Below are positions 55,301-63,543 of a stretch of DNA of 64,000 bases, one piece after another; position 1 is the first letter of the stretch, and each line of letters opens with the position of its first letter. Origin of the DNA: Burkholderia cepacia (GTDB lineage Bacteria; Pseudomonadota; Gammaproteobacteria; Burkholderiales; Burkholderiaceae); the NCBI RefSeq assembly GCF_029962485.1, contig NZ_CP073638.1, forward strand, positions 2,852,001 through 2,916,000. Reading direction: 5' to 3'. The notes below the pieces were generated by a model, which saw only the letters and a program-made list of their open reading frames with translations, ran no database searches and had not been told where the DNA came from. Made by a program: the position numbers and the translations under genes.

Positions 55301-55350
55301 AGGCGCAGGCGCCGGGCGGCATGGCACTGACGGTGGAGCGCGTGCGATGA
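49348..55350 (+). CDS. Bacterial alpha-2-macroglobulin family protein (YfhM-like)
   Basis: A 2000-aa periplasmic protease trap, longer than the E. coli protein (about 1650 aa). The N-terminus has two hydrophobic segments (about residues 4-25 and 50-70) that anchor it, instead of a lipobox. A run of MG domains follows (for example FLPDRMKVDAKLSQQVVEGW and LYRPGDPFHIGLIVR), then the C-terminal alpha-helical TED domain. The thioester motif CSEQ is intact at C1504, so it should trap proteases covalently. An unusual acidic Asp/Ser/Gly-rich insert lies at about 560-600. PbpC follows 54 bases downstream, the known partner for defence plus cell-wall repair. Confidence 0.93.
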   Translation: MDLLRFLLLLPIRVAGFVWWLLGCALRPLVGDVSWTAPAWMGITVAAVRRRPWHAGGLVLLAAALGYGGYWFKHRPKPPEPETVSFTVKAPAITTYEVDDTDKPKITVHPLEVVFAQSAAPIEQVGKPAGDGIEMTPALKGTWEWVDDKTLRFTPAADWPVGAHVEVRFAVHRVFAPQVTMHDDRFSLDLPAFAATFGNNEFYQNPDNPAEKQALLQLRFNYPVDPAEFEKRIGLVLVGRDGKTASPLRYTVNYDKMKTGAWVYSQPLEIPRDPLSVRLDVDKGVKSARGGNGTPDVLHASVGVPGLYSLSIGNVAPTLVDNERYEPEQVLVAETSDGVRSADLAARAKAWVLPKRKPGVDQSDDDPPYEWNVADISDAVLKQSKPLPLEAVPTENDFATLQSFKYHATPGERVVVRFEGDLKSAGGYLLGKPVTSAFTVPDYPKLLRFMADGSLLSMSGSKRLSVVSRNLPGMKVEIGRVLPDQIQHLVSFNNGTYARPELSYSFSEDHIVERFVQTRAFPAGEPGKAHYEGIDLGQYLKGGKRGVFLLHLSKYDPAAEKKKADDAKDGDASSGDGGQDQSDNADSGDSSGNGDDSDRALGDTRLIVVTDLGMLVKRSLDGSQDVFIQSIRTGKPVAGATVSVLAVNGQALFTQTTAADGVVHFPAFKGLDREKRPQLYVVKKDTDLSFLPVAGRDRQLDFSRFDVDGERNATGQGQLSAYLFSDRGLYRPGDPFHIGLIVRAASWARSPAGVPLQAEIVDPRGITVERKPVTVDATGFTELGYTTAETAPTGTWTVNLYIVKDGQPGAEPIGSTTVQVKEFLPDRMKVDAKLSQQVVEGWVKPKGLKGIVDAQNLFGTPAEKRRVAATLTLRPVWPSFRSWQGYHFFDARRAKEGYTTTLQDGTTDDHGHAEFDLDLDKYADATYQLYFQAKAYEAEGGRNVAANAQTLVSNNDWLVGYKSVDDLGYVKRGSPRTVRLVAIDPGAKAIDVKDLRAQLVEERYVSVLTKQDSGAYKYDSRLKEVPVDEKPLAIPAAGLDFALRTDKPGSYALVIRRADGTAVNRIEYSVTGAANVTRSLDRNAELQVSLAKHDFKPGEQVEIAIRAPYAGSGLITIERDKVYAHAWFHADTTSSIQHITVPAGFEGNGYINVQYIRDPSSDEIFMSPLSYGVVPFSVNLDARRNAVSVDAPALVKPGDTVNFTVHSAKPAKVVVFAVDEGILQVARYKLGDPLKFFFRKRMLEVGTSQILDLILPDFEKLMAMAAPGGDADDAIGRQLNPFKRKRDKPVVYWSGIVDVNGESRLSYTVPDYFNGKLRVMAVSVSPDLVGTFEGATTVRGDFVLSPNVPTTLAPGDEADVSVGVANNLTGVGNQPVPVAVTLKTGPQLQVIGPATQNVALAPQHEGVAMFRVKATDTLGSGALSFGARYGAKGAQQRVDVSVRPAAAFRTQLDIARVDPGKKASVPNLRSMYDAYASRDASISTAPLVLSEGLSSYLVNFDHYCSEQMVSAVVPRVFAAKWLSVRALTSAMHAPEAGADAANASAITQFLGVLRSRQNAQGGFGLWGATPDADPFVSAYAMHVLVDARDRGVAVPKDMLDAGNAYLQKLAANDSLGSLDLLRQRAYAVYLLTRQGNVTTNSLAAVQKRLQDAYPKDWKNDLAAAWLAASYQLLKQDKEAAALIAGPQALLERKRASDGDYVTGYYIDPLTRDASVLYLLAKHFPDRVSKLSPRAMDNIAAPLVDNRYNTLSSAMTILALDAYAASNAGQLDQLAIDEVRAGVGAKDVSSIQANLVRSGTWAAGASRVDFVNGSALPAWWVASQSGYDRGTSTKAIKSGLEIVRDYTDTDGKPLDKITVGQEIDVHLKIRATGSANVGNVAIVDLLPGGFDPVIAPPPATDAQDGDSNGDGGASAPVADAPWRSPIGVKGSTWQPQFADVREDRVVIYGTATTDVREFVYRIKASNAGRFVAPPAYGESMYDRRVQAQAPGGMALTVERVR

Positions 55351-55404
55351 CGATCCGGCTGCTACAGCGTCGCAGGCCGTGTCGAACGCGCGGAGCACCC
55401 GCGC

Positions 55405-57816
55405 GTGGCTGAAGCATCCGTGCTCCGGCGCGCGCTGCACGGCGCCGGCCGCTGGCTGCATCGCTGGCAGAACTGGCTCGTCGGCGCGCTGCTCGTGTTC
55501 GGCTCGCTGGCCGCGTGCCGGCTGTGGCCGCATCCGCCGCTGCGCGACTGGAAGCCATCGTCGGTTGCAGTGACGGACGCGCAAGGCCGGTTGCTGCGCC
55601 TGACGCTCGCGAAGGACGACCGCTACCGGCTGTGGGTGCCGCTCGACCGGATGTCGCCGCAACTCGTCGAAGCCGTAATGCTGCACGAGGACCGCTGGTT
55701 CTGGTGGCATCCGGGCTTCAACCCGTACGGGCTCGCGCGCGGCGTGTGGATCACGTACGTGCGCGGCGGCAATCCGCAGGGCGGGTCGACGCTGACCATG
55801 CAGCTCGCACGCTCGCTGTGGAAGCTGAACACGCGCACGCCGGCCGGCAAGCTCGTGCAAGTCGCGCGCGCGATGCAGCTCGAACTGTTCTATTCGAAGC
55901 GGCAGATCCTCGAAGCCTATCTGAACGACGCGCCGTACGGCCGCAACGTCGAAGGCGCGGGCACCGCGAGCGTCGTCTATTTCGACCGGATGCCCGATGC
56001 GCTGACGCTGCCCGAAGCGCTCGCGCTCGCGGTGATTCCGCAGGATCCCGCACGGCGCGTGCGCGGCGGGCAGGACGAGATCAATCGCTCGCTCGCCACG
56101 TCGCGCAACCGGCTGTATGCGCGCTGGCTGACGAAGCATCCGGGCGATGCGTCGCTGAAGCCGCTGTTCGCGTTGCCGCTCGCGATGCGGCCGCTGTCCG
56201 CGCTGCCGTTCGACGCGCCGCATGCGGTCGACCAGGCGCTCGCGGCGCGCAGCGCGTGGCGCACGACGTCGGGCAGCGCGGCAGGCGACGGCGATGCCGG
56301 TGCGCGGCTCGTGACGACGCTCGATCTCGATCTGCAGCGCACGCTCGAGCGACAGATCGCGCGCTATGTCGCACGCAACGACACGCGCGGCGTGCGCAAC
56401 GCGGCGGCCATCCTCGTCGATACGCGCGACATGGGTGTAAAGGCGCTCGCCGGCTCCGCGAACTTCTTCGACCGCACCATCGACGGGCAGGTGAACGGTA
56501 CGCTCGCGCGGCGCTCGCCGGGCTCGACGCTCAAGCCGTTCATCTATGCGCTCGGGTTCGACCAGGGTGTGCTGCATCCGCAGACGGTACTGCGCGATGT
56601 GCCGACTTCGTTCGGCCCGTATGCGCCGGAAAATTTCGACGGCCATTTCCTCGGGCCGATCACGGCAACCGACGCGCTGAACCGCAGCCGCAACGTGCCG
56701 GCCGTATGGGTCGCGTCGCAGCTCAAGTCGCCTGATCTGTACCAGTTCCTGCAGGAAGCCGGCGTGCGCCGGCTTGCGAGCGCACAGCACTACGGGCTCG
56801 CGCTCGTGCTCGGCGGCGGCGAGGTGACGATGCAGGATCTCGCGGCGCTGTACGCGATGCTCGCGAATCGCGGCGAACTCCGGCCGCTGCGGCTGCGCGC
56901 GGACGAGCCGGCGCTGCCCGGCCGGCGCTTGCTCAGCGCCGACGCGAGCTACATGACGATGGACATGCTGCGCCAGCACCTGCGTCCCGACGAGACGAGC
57001 GGCGCACAGCCGTCGAGCGTGCCCGTGTACTGGAAGACCGGCACGTCATGGTCGTTTCGCGATGCGTGGACGGCCGGCGTGTTCGGCCCGTACGTGCTGG
57101 TCGTGTGGGTCGGCAATTTCGACAATTCGACGAATACGGCGTTCGTCGGCGTCGATGCGGCCGCGCCGCTGTTCTTCCAGGTCGTCGACGCGATGAATGC
57201 CGAGCGCGCGCTCGTCGAGCCGCCGCGCGCGATGCCGCCGCGGCTGAAGCGCGTGCGGATCTGTCTCGCGAGTGGCGATCTGCCGAACGAGTGGTGTCCG
57301 CAGCAGGGCTGGACGTGGTTCATTCCCGGCACGTCGCCGATTCGCGTGAGCACCGTGCACCGGCCCGTCGTGATCGACGATGCGACGGGGAAGGCCGCAT
57401 GCCCGCCGTACGATGGCAAGCGCACGCATACGGAGATCTTCGAGTTCTGGCCGTCGGATCTGCAGCAGGTGTTCGCGCAGGCTGGTGTGCCACGCAGGCG
57501 GCCGCCGCAGAATGCGGACTGTCGCGATGCCGGGCAGGTCGAAGGCGATCCGCCGCGGATCACGTCGCCGCTGCGCGGCAGTACGTATGCGATGCGCGTG
57601 AAGCGCACCGAGGAGACGCGCATCGCGTTCAACGCGACGGCCGATGCGAGCGCGCATGCGCTGTACTGGTTCGTCAACGATGCGTACGTCGGCCGCAGTA
57701 CGCCGGGCGATGTGCTGTTCTGGCAGCCGAGGACGGCCGGCAACTATACGGTGCGGGTGGTCGACGATCACGGGCGCAGCGATCAGCGGCCGTTGGGGGT
57801 GGGACTGGAGCAGTAG
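55405..57816 (+). CDS. pbpC: Penicillin-binding protein 1C
   Basis: An 803-aa bifunctional peptidoglycan synthase. A membrane anchor lies near residues 22-40. The GT51 transglycosylase domain has catalytic glutamate E95 in HEDRWFWWH and GGSTLTMQLAR. The transpeptidase domain has S374-TLK, SRN in NRSRNVPA and KTG in WKTGTSW. The C-terminal BiPBP_C domain (about 700-800) contains FNATADASAHALYWFVND. The start is GTG. Pairing with the alpha-2-macroglobulin gene is the widely conserved yfhM-pbpC arrangement, thought to repair the wall after damage while trapping attacking proteases. Confidence 0.93.
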   Translation: MAEASVLRRALHGAGRWLHRWQNWLVGALLVFGSLAACRLWPHPPLRDWKPSSVAVTDAQGRLLRLTLAKDDRYRLWVPLDRMSPQLVEAVMLHEDRWFWWHPGFNPYGLARGVWITYVRGGNPQGGSTLTMQLARSLWKLNTRTPAGKLVQVARAMQLELFYSKRQILEAYLNDAPYGRNVEGAGTASVVYFDRMPDALTLPEALALAVIPQDPARRVRGGQDEINRSLATSRNRLYARWLTKHPGDASLKPLFALPLAMRPLSALPFDAPHAVDQALAARSAWRTTSGSAAGDGDAGARLVTTLDLDLQRTLERQIARYVARNDTRGVRNAAAILVDTRDMGVKALAGSANFFDRTIDGQVNGTLARRSPGSTLKPFIYALGFDQGVLHPQTVLRDVPTSFGPYAPENFDGHFLGPITATDALNRSRNVPAVWVASQLKSPDLYQFLQEAGVRRLASAQHYGLALVLGGGEVTMQDLAALYAMLANRGELRPLRLRADEPALPGRRLLSADASYMTMDMLRQHLRPDETSGAQPSSVPVYWKTGTSWSFRDAWTAGVFGPYVLVVWVGNFDNSTNTAFVGVDAAAPLFFQVVDAMNAERALVEPPRAMPPRLKRVRICLASGDLPNEWCPQQGWTWFIPGTSPIRVSTVHRPVVIDDATGKAACPPYDGKRTHTEIFEFWPSDLQQVFAQAGVPRRRPPQNADCRDAGQVEGDPPRITSPLRGSTYAMRVKRTEETRIAFNATADASAHALYWFVNDAYVGRSTPGDVLFWQPRTAGNYTVRVVDDHGRSDQRPLGVGLEQ

Positions 57817-57892
57817 CGGGGGCGGGCTGTCGGTTGCTGGCGGGGCCGTGGCGTTGCCGTTTGCGGACGATGCGCTCGGGCCGTCCGCTCCG

Positions 57893-58738
57893 TCAGCCCA
57901 ACTCGAACGACGTTACCCCGAACACGCGATCGATCGCAATCGCTGGTGCGTCTTGCGTGTACATCCGTGCGGTTTCGAACACGCGCGTCATGCCGTGTGC
58001 TTCGGCCAGCGCGACGGCAGCGGGGTTCGTCTCCGGTACGTCGAGCACGATGACCTCGCCGGGCATGCGCGCAGCCAGCGCACGAAACAGCCCGGTGGCG
58101 ACATCCGCGTCGTCGGCGAACAGCGGGCCGATCTTGCAGCCGGCCTTGCAGCGGCGTATGACCCCGTATCCGGCGACACGCCCGGCATCGACTGTTGCGA
58201 GCGCAACGGCATCCGGCTGCGCGATCCATGCGGAGACGAAGCGTTCGCGCGCGGCGGGGAAACACTGGCGATCGTACGCAAGCAACTGGTCGAACGGTAC
58301 ATCGGCAGCCGCGGTCGCCAGCGCGCATCCGATGCCGCTCACGTGCCCCTGATAGCGGATGTTGCGGTACGCGAGCCGGAAGCCGGATTTCCGGTAGTTT
58401 GCCTGCTGCGCAACGACGCCGTCGAGCCCGATGTTGCGATCGCCGAGGTAGCGCATGCCGTGCTGCCAGATCCGCATGCCGAAGCCTTTGCCGCGAAACC
58501 CGGGTTTGACGATGTAGAGGCCGATGAAGCCGAAACGTTCGTCGTAGGCGACCGCGGCGAGGCATGCGACTGGCTCGTTGCGCCAGAAGCCGATGAAGAA
58601 ACCGGCCGGGTCCGCTTCCCTGAAACAGTGCGGGTCGTGCAGGCCGGGGTTCCAGCCTTCCGCGGCAGCCCATTCGACGGACATGGCGACTTCGTCGGCC
58701 GACATGGTGCGCACGACGAAGTCTTCGTCCCGATTCAT
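57893..58738 (-). CDS. GNAT-family N-acetyltransferase, two-domain
   Basis: A 281-aa protein with an N-terminal GNAT domain (about residues 8-130; acetyl-CoA loop VKPGFRGKGFGMRIW) and a C-terminal acetyltransferase-like domain (about 150-278; VLDVPETNPAAVALAEAHGM). This two-domain layout matches the YitH-like Acetyltransf_1 plus Acetyltransf_18 group. The acyl acceptor is unknown. The start MNRDEDF at 58738 gives the family N-terminus; an in-frame upstream ATG would add an unlikely 21 residues. It converges on pbpC. Confidence 0.83.
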   Translation of the reverse strand: MNRDEDFVVRTMSADEVAMSVEWAAAEGWNPGLHDPHCFREADPAGFFIGFWRNEPVACLAAVAYDERFGFIGLYIVKPGFRGKGFGMRIWQHGMRYLGDRNIGLDGVVAQQANYRKSGFRLAYRNIRYQGHVSGIGCALATAAADVPFDQLLAYDRQCFPAARERFVSAWIAQPDAVALATVDAGRVAGYGVIRRCKAGCKIGPLFADDADVATGLFRALAARMPGEVIVLDVPETNPAAVALAEAHGMTRVFETARMYTQDAPAIAIDRVFGVTSFELG

Positions 58739-58861
58739 GGTTCGCTCCGATGCGGCTGATTGAACCATCATAGTGCCGGCGACGGATATCGGCACGGTCA
58801 TTTCGTGCCGTCACGGGGCTCGAACAGTAGAAGGCGACGGCCTGCCGATGCAGGCCCCGAC

Positions 58862-60268
58862 TCAGACGCTGTAGCCGATCCGCAGCACCCCCCATTGCCG
58901 TCCGCCGACGACGATGGGTGCGGAAACGTCCTTCATCAGCGCGAAGTTGCCGTTGCCCATGTCGCGCCGATAGGTCTGCAGCAGGAACGGCTTGGTATGC
59001 GACACGGAAGTGCGCGCCGTGCGGTCCGTGTAGATCCGGCGATTCCGGCAGTTCGCGGCGTTCCACGCGGCGTCCGCGCGCTGGGGCAGTGAGAATTTCC
59101 GGTTGTGGGTCGGCAGGTAGCACTGCCGGTCGAAGCTCGCGCAATAGACGATGCGTGCGTCGATCCCGAGTACCGGCTCCTGGATGGCCGGCAGCATGCG
59201 GTCGGTGAAGTCGGTGAAGCGCGTCATGAACTGCTGCGGGTCGGTGCCGGGGATCGGCACGTAGTTCGCGTCGAAGAGCGCGTCGAGTGCGATATCGCCG
59301 CGCCCGACCGCTTCCTCGAAGCGCTTGCCGATCGCGGCGGCCGTATTCCGCGCCGTGTCGATCAGGCGCGTGTCGGGCGATTCGATGCCGGTCGCGGCCG
59401 TGAGTTCGATGAGCGTCTCGGAGACGGAGAGCAGGTTGCCGAGCCGGTCCTTGGCCTGCGAGAAGTTGTCGCTCGAATCCTCGACGCCGGATGCCATCTC
59501 GCCGACCTGTTCGTCGAGGCGGTGGCATTGCGTCTCGATTTCGTCGGTCAGCGACGCGATCTGTTCGGCCTCGCCGGCGAGCTCGGTGATCGCATGCCCG
59601 GTCGCGTGCACGACCTCGCCGATCGTACGCGTGCCCTCGCGCACGCGATGCGCGCGCGCGGCGTTGTCGGTTCCTTCCGCGATCAGGTGTTCGGTCTGCT
59701 CGGCAAGGCGCGCGAGGGTCGTCTCGATCTGGGCCGTCGCCTGTCCGGTCTTGGCGGACAGGTTCTTGACCTCGGCTGCGACGACGGCGAAGCTGCGGCC
59801 CGAATCGCCGGCGCGGGCGGCCTCGATCGCGGCGTTCAGCGCGAGCAGGTGGGTCTGTCGCGCGATCACGGAGATCTCTTCGGACACGGCCCGTACGTGA
59901 TCGAGCGCATCGCGCAGCGCGCCCATCTGGTTGCCGATCGACGTGACGCCCTCGACGAGTCCGTGGATGTCGGCGAGCGACGCCTCGATCGTCTGTTGCG
60001 ACTGGTGGACCGCGTTCGATGCGTTCGCGCTCACGGCGCGCACCTGCTGCGCGGCCTCGGCGATCCGATGGTTGCCGCGCAACGTGACGGCGGCCGATTC
60101 GCGCAGCGTGTGGCAGACCTCCGCCTGTCTGGCGACGCGGGCCGCGACTTCCTCGACGTGACCCGACACATCGCAGATCTCGATGCCGAGCCTGCCGGCC
60201 TGCTCGGCGATGTCGCCGACGAGCGCGCGCGACGAACGGTGGCCGCGGCCGATTCCGAAGAAGTTCAC
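58862..60268 (-). CDS. Soluble methyl-accepting chemotaxis-type receptor
   Basis: A 468-aa chemoreceptor without any transmembrane helix. The signalling hairpin occupies about residues 90-300, with the conserved tip ISVIARQTHLLALNAAIEAARAG near residue 130. The sensor module is C-terminal (about 320-468), the reverse of the classical order: it starts after ESPDTRLIDTARNTAAAIGK and contains LGIDARIVYCASFDRQCYLP and GNGNFALMKDVSAPIVVGGRQWG, which looks like a cytoplasmic Cache/PAS-like fold. It therefore senses an internal cue. The ligand and its CheA partner are unknown. Confidence 0.83.
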   Translation of the reverse strand: MNFFGIGRGHRSSRALVGDIAEQAGRLGIEICDVSGHVEEVAARVARQAEVCHTLRESAAVTLRGNHRIAEAAQQVRAVSANASNAVHQSQQTIEASLADIHGLVEGVTSIGNQMGALRDALDHVRAVSEEISVIARQTHLLALNAAIEAARAGDSGRSFAVVAAEVKNLSAKTGQATAQIETTLARLAEQTEHLIAEGTDNAARAHRVREGTRTIGEVVHATGHAITELAGEAEQIASLTDEIETQCHRLDEQVGEMASGVEDSSDNFSQAKDRLGNLLSVSETLIELTAATGIESPDTRLIDTARNTAAAIGKRFEEAVGRGDIALDALFDANYVPIPGTDPQQFMTRFTDFTDRMLPAIQEPVLGIDARIVYCASFDRQCYLPTHNRKFSLPQRADAAWNAANCRNRRIYTDRTARTSVSHTKPFLLQTYRRDMGNGNFALMKDVSAPIVVGGRQWGVLRIGYSV

Positions 60269-60566
60269 GTTGCTGGGTCTCCTGGTGGATGCGCTTGGCC
60301 GGTCCTTGACGAATTTTGGGCGTGCGCTCCTGACATGACGGCTGCATAGCCGCCGACTTGAGGTCGGGTAAACGTCTAGATCGGCACGGCGCGTTGTCCG
60401 TTTTTGCGCGGCCGTCTTCCGACGGCCGGGGGCCGGACGAGCGGGTACCGGTCATCCGGCCGGATGCGCGCGTCGGAACAGGTGATGGATGCCGGCGCTG
60501 TGGCCGACCGTCGTGCCGGGCGCGACACGACGCGGCAGCGCCGCCGCGCCGTATCGCGCCGGGGTG

Positions 60567-62495
60567 TTACTTCGCGGAACTCGCGCTGACCTTCGCGAAG
60601 TCCAGGCTGCCGAAGCCCGTATCGTCGTCCCAGCCGGCCTTCGCGGTATAGCCGTGGCTGCTATAACCGTTGTTGCCCGAGGTCACGTCGTGGAGCAGCG
60701 ACGTATTGGTCGGGAGGTTCTGGTAGAACGCCGACGTCGGCAGGCCGAGGCTGTTGTTGTTCGCCGATTCGACCCGCGCCCAGCCGCCGACGAAGATCGG
60801 CGATGCGAGGCTCGTGCCGCCGACGAGCTGGTTGGTCTGCCCGTTGATGACGATGTACGCGCCCGTCGATTGCGCGGCGTCGAACGCCACGTCGGGCACC
60901 ACGCGCTTCGTCACCGTGCTGCCGAGCGCGGCCGTCTGCCAGCTCGGCGCGGTTTCGAACGCGCTCACGCCGCCGCCCGTCGCCCAGATCCGCACCGCGT
61001 TGTCGACCGGGTTGCCGTTGCTGTCGAGATCCGCGTACGCGACGCCTTCGTTCCACACGGTTTCGCCGGCCCACGTCGTGGTGCCGGTGGTCGAGAGCGT
61101 CGTGCCGCCGACCGCGACGACATACGGCGAACTCGCGGGCGACGACACGCTGTACTTCGACAGGTTGATCGTCGTCCTGACCGACGTGCCGTTGTACGTG
61201 CCGATGTAGCCGGGCGCGCCTTGCGGCGACGTCGACCATTGATAGACGCCCGCGTCGCCGGCCGAGACCGAGAAGACCTGGCCCTGCGCGACGGCCTGCT
61301 TGAATACGGCGTCGTCGGCGGCGAGCGAGCCGTCGGAGTTCGCGGCGGTTTCGTCGAGGCCGAGCGACACGTTGATGACGGTCGCCTTGTTGTCGGTCAC
61401 GGCCTTGTTGTACGCCGCGGTCAGCGTCGCGTCGGTGAGGCCGCTGTCGCTGCTGTCGCCGTTCACCGCCGAGTAGAAGATCAGCTGCTTGACGCCGCCG
61501 GACGTGCCGATGATGTCCTGGCTGTCGAGATCCCATTCGCCCGGATCGCCGTCGTCGGCCAGCGTGCCCGACCCGCCCGCGACCACCGCCGTGTTGACGG
61601 TCGCCAGGCCGGCATTCTGCGTGAAGGTGTTCAGGTCGGCGATGGTCTGGGTCATGTCGCCCCAGGTGATGATGCCCACCGTGGTGTTGGTCGCGGCAGG
61701 CAGGCCGCTCGCGTCGTAGATCTTCGCGAAATCGGTCGGCTGGTGGCCGACTTGCTGCGACGCGGCAGTCGCATTCTTCGCGATCTTGTTCGGTTCGATG
61801 ACGGCGGCCGGCGCGAAGCGGTGGAGCAGGCGGTGCGGCACGGCGGCGTTCTGCAGGCCGAGCACCGCATCGACGACCGGGCCGAGCGACGCCGGGATCA
61901 GTGCGGCCGAATCGTTCGCGAAGACGGGCTTGCCGCGATAGTTGAAGCGCTTGATGCTCGCGTGGAAGCCGTTTTGCGCGTTGCTCGCGTTGCCGTCGGC
62001 GGAGACCAGCGTGTTGTTCTCCGACACCGTGACGTTGCTGAAGCCGTTCGCCTTCAGGTGGGCCACGACGGCCGCGACCTGGTCGTCGGTCGGCGCGAAG
62101 CGCGCCTTGAACTGGGCGGGCGTCAGGTACTTGCGGTAGTTCGCGCTGCCCGGCTGGTTGACGTCGCGCAGGAACGCGTCGAGCTGGTCGGTGTTGCGGT
62201 TCTTCAGCACCACGGTGACATGCAGCGGCTGGCTCAGTTCGAGCGGCGTCACGTGCGTGTCGGTGAGCGCGGGCGTGCCGACGCTGTTGAGCGAGTACGC
62301 AGGCTGGGCCTGCGACGCGGCCGAAGCAGCCGCGGCGGGCGCGTTCGACAACAGGAAAGCGGTGGTGCGGGTCGGCACCCAGCTGGTTGTGGCCTGGGCG
62401 GGCAGCGGTGCCAGCGTGGCGGCTACCGCGAGGGGCAGTGCGGCGAGGGCAAAGCGTTGCGAGAGTGTGCGATTGACGTGCTGAGTTCTCTGCAT
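60567..62495 (-). CDS. Sedolisin (S53) family serine-carboxyl protease
   Basis: A 642-aa secreted protease precursor, related to pseudomonalisin/kumamolisin and active at acid pH. The signal peptide is near residues 1-34 (cleavage at AQA-TT). An activation prodomain (about 40-240; FLRDVNQPGSANYRKYLTPA) precedes the catalytic domain. Catalytic residues are all present: E320 and D324 in GEWDLDSQD, the oxyanion region SVSAGDAGVYQ and serine S562 in GGTSLASP. The C-terminal calcium-site region is GYTAKAGWDDDTGFGS. ATG at 62495 has GGAG upstream. It is transcribed alone; the likely promoter is in 62496-62650. Confidence 0.92.
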   Translation of the reverse strand: MQRTQHVNRTLSQRFALAALPLAVAATLAPLPAQATTSWVPTRTTAFLLSNAPAAAASAASQAQPAYSLNSVGTPALTDTHVTPLELSQPLHVTVVLKNRNTDQLDAFLRDVNQPGSANYRKYLTPAQFKARFAPTDDQVAAVVAHLKANGFSNVTVSENNTLVSADGNASNAQNGFHASIKRFNYRGKPVFANDSAALIPASLGPVVDAVLGLQNAAVPHRLLHRFAPAAVIEPNKIAKNATAASQQVGHQPTDFAKIYDASGLPAATNTTVGIITWGDMTQTIADLNTFTQNAGLATVNTAVVAGGSGTLADDGDPGEWDLDSQDIIGTSGGVKQLIFYSAVNGDSSDSGLTDATLTAAYNKAVTDNKATVINVSLGLDETAANSDGSLAADDAVFKQAVAQGQVFSVSAGDAGVYQWSTSPQGAPGYIGTYNGTSVRTTINLSKYSVSSPASSPYVVAVGGTTLSTTGTTTWAGETVWNEGVAYADLDSNGNPVDNAVRIWATGGGVSAFETAPSWQTAALGSTVTKRVVPDVAFDAAQSTGAYIVINGQTNQLVGGTSLASPIFVGGWARVESANNNSLGLPTSAFYQNLPTNTSLLHDVTSGNNGYSSHGYTAKAGWDDDTGFGSLDFAKVSASSAK

Positions 62496-63543
62496 TGTGA
62501 GCTCCGAGATTTCGACGAAGAACCGGCGCAGCGCGCGACCCGGATCGCGGGTAGCGGCAGGGCGGCGCATGCAACCTGACGCAAGACCGGACCGACCGGC
62601 GTGATTCAAGGCGACATAAGTTTTCCTCCCCCTCCCACCATCAAGATTGGATGGCCGGTCCAGGTATCGGATTCACTCATCGCGAACGTCGATCCCGCGC
62701 ACGGCCCTCTATCGTGCCGGCCCGCGTCGCCGCAACGGTGCGCGTGCCGACCTTCTCGTTCCCTGCAATCTGCTGCGAATGCGCTTCAACGCGTTATCAC
62801 GTAATTAGGAATCCAATGTATCTAATCCGTATAAGCGGGCGATACATTGTCGGGCGACGACGGGGTACGCGTGTTTCGTGTGAGGTGCTGCGGGCGAGAT
62901 CGAATGTCCCGGTCATCCGGGTGAGATGTCGATATCGTCCTCGTCCGCCTGAAGCGGAGCGGGATGACCGGTGAAGCGGGAGCTTTGCGTCGCGAGCAGA
63001 TATCGCGACTTACGAATTGGCTACCGTCCTTGCAAGACGTAATAAAAACGGAAGTTAATTGTCGGGTCGTTGATTTCCCGATGTGAATTCGATTTCGCGG
63101 CGGTATTTCTTGCGGGGAAAGATAGCAAGAAAGAAAACGACGCGTCAAACTTTTTTTGATTGTATTTAAAAAGTTTAGATAATCGCTTCAAAGCGTGTTT
63201 TTTATAAACGGGAAGCGATTATGTAAGTCATTCGTCATCCTTGACGAGTGAGGCTTGACGCAGTCCGGACGAAGCTCGGGCGTTGCGAACAGACGCTGCT
63301 GCCGCTGCAATTTCGCGGTGACGTTTGAAACCGGTTCTCGAGGTTTGCTTGATGGCGTGAGCGGGGAAGCGCGCGTCCGGCGCAGCGCCCGATTTTCCTT
63401 GATTCAAACAGGGCATATCGCCCGTATTTGCGTGGAACACGCATCGTGTTGCGCGGCATCTTCTTGTCCTTCTCGCCGGCTTTCGCGATTCCGGCAGCGG
63501 CGCGCCGATCGCGCGCCATGTGCCATGCGTCACTGGCCGGCGA
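62496..63543. other. About 1 kb without a convincing gene
   Basis: Frames of 60-150 codons here are arginine- and cysteine-rich, lack ribosome binding sites and look spurious. Part of the region (about 62800-63230) is markedly more A+T-rich than the rest of the window. It contains an A+T-rich motif and a palindrome (63144-63222). The promoter of the protease gene should lie at its left end. Confidence 0.55.
63144..63222 (+). promoter_or_regulatory. A+T-rich motif, possible promoter and overlapping palindrome
   Basis: 63144-63178 resembles the motif at 46861-46894: both start GTCAAACTTTTTT and carry AAGTTT near the end. TTGATT (63156-63161) and GATAAT (63178-63183), 16 bases apart, resemble a sigma-70 promoter on the plus strand. 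An 11-bp palindrome, ATAATCGCTTC/GAAGCGATTAT (63179-63189 with 63212-63222), overlaps the -10 and the expected start site, so it could be an operator or a transcript hairpin. No downstream plus-strand gene is evident. Confidence 0.45.

Noticed and set aside
47797..56979. A continuous open frame of about 3060 codons on the minus strand, opposite the alpha-2-macroglobulin and pbpC genes and running into the LolC-like gene
   Set aside because: Only the last 423 codons (LolC-like) have a family pattern and a start with a ribosome binding site. The rest is rich in Arg, His, Gln and Val, as expected for the antisense of G+C-rich coding DNA, and both opposite genes are intact with catalytic motifs.
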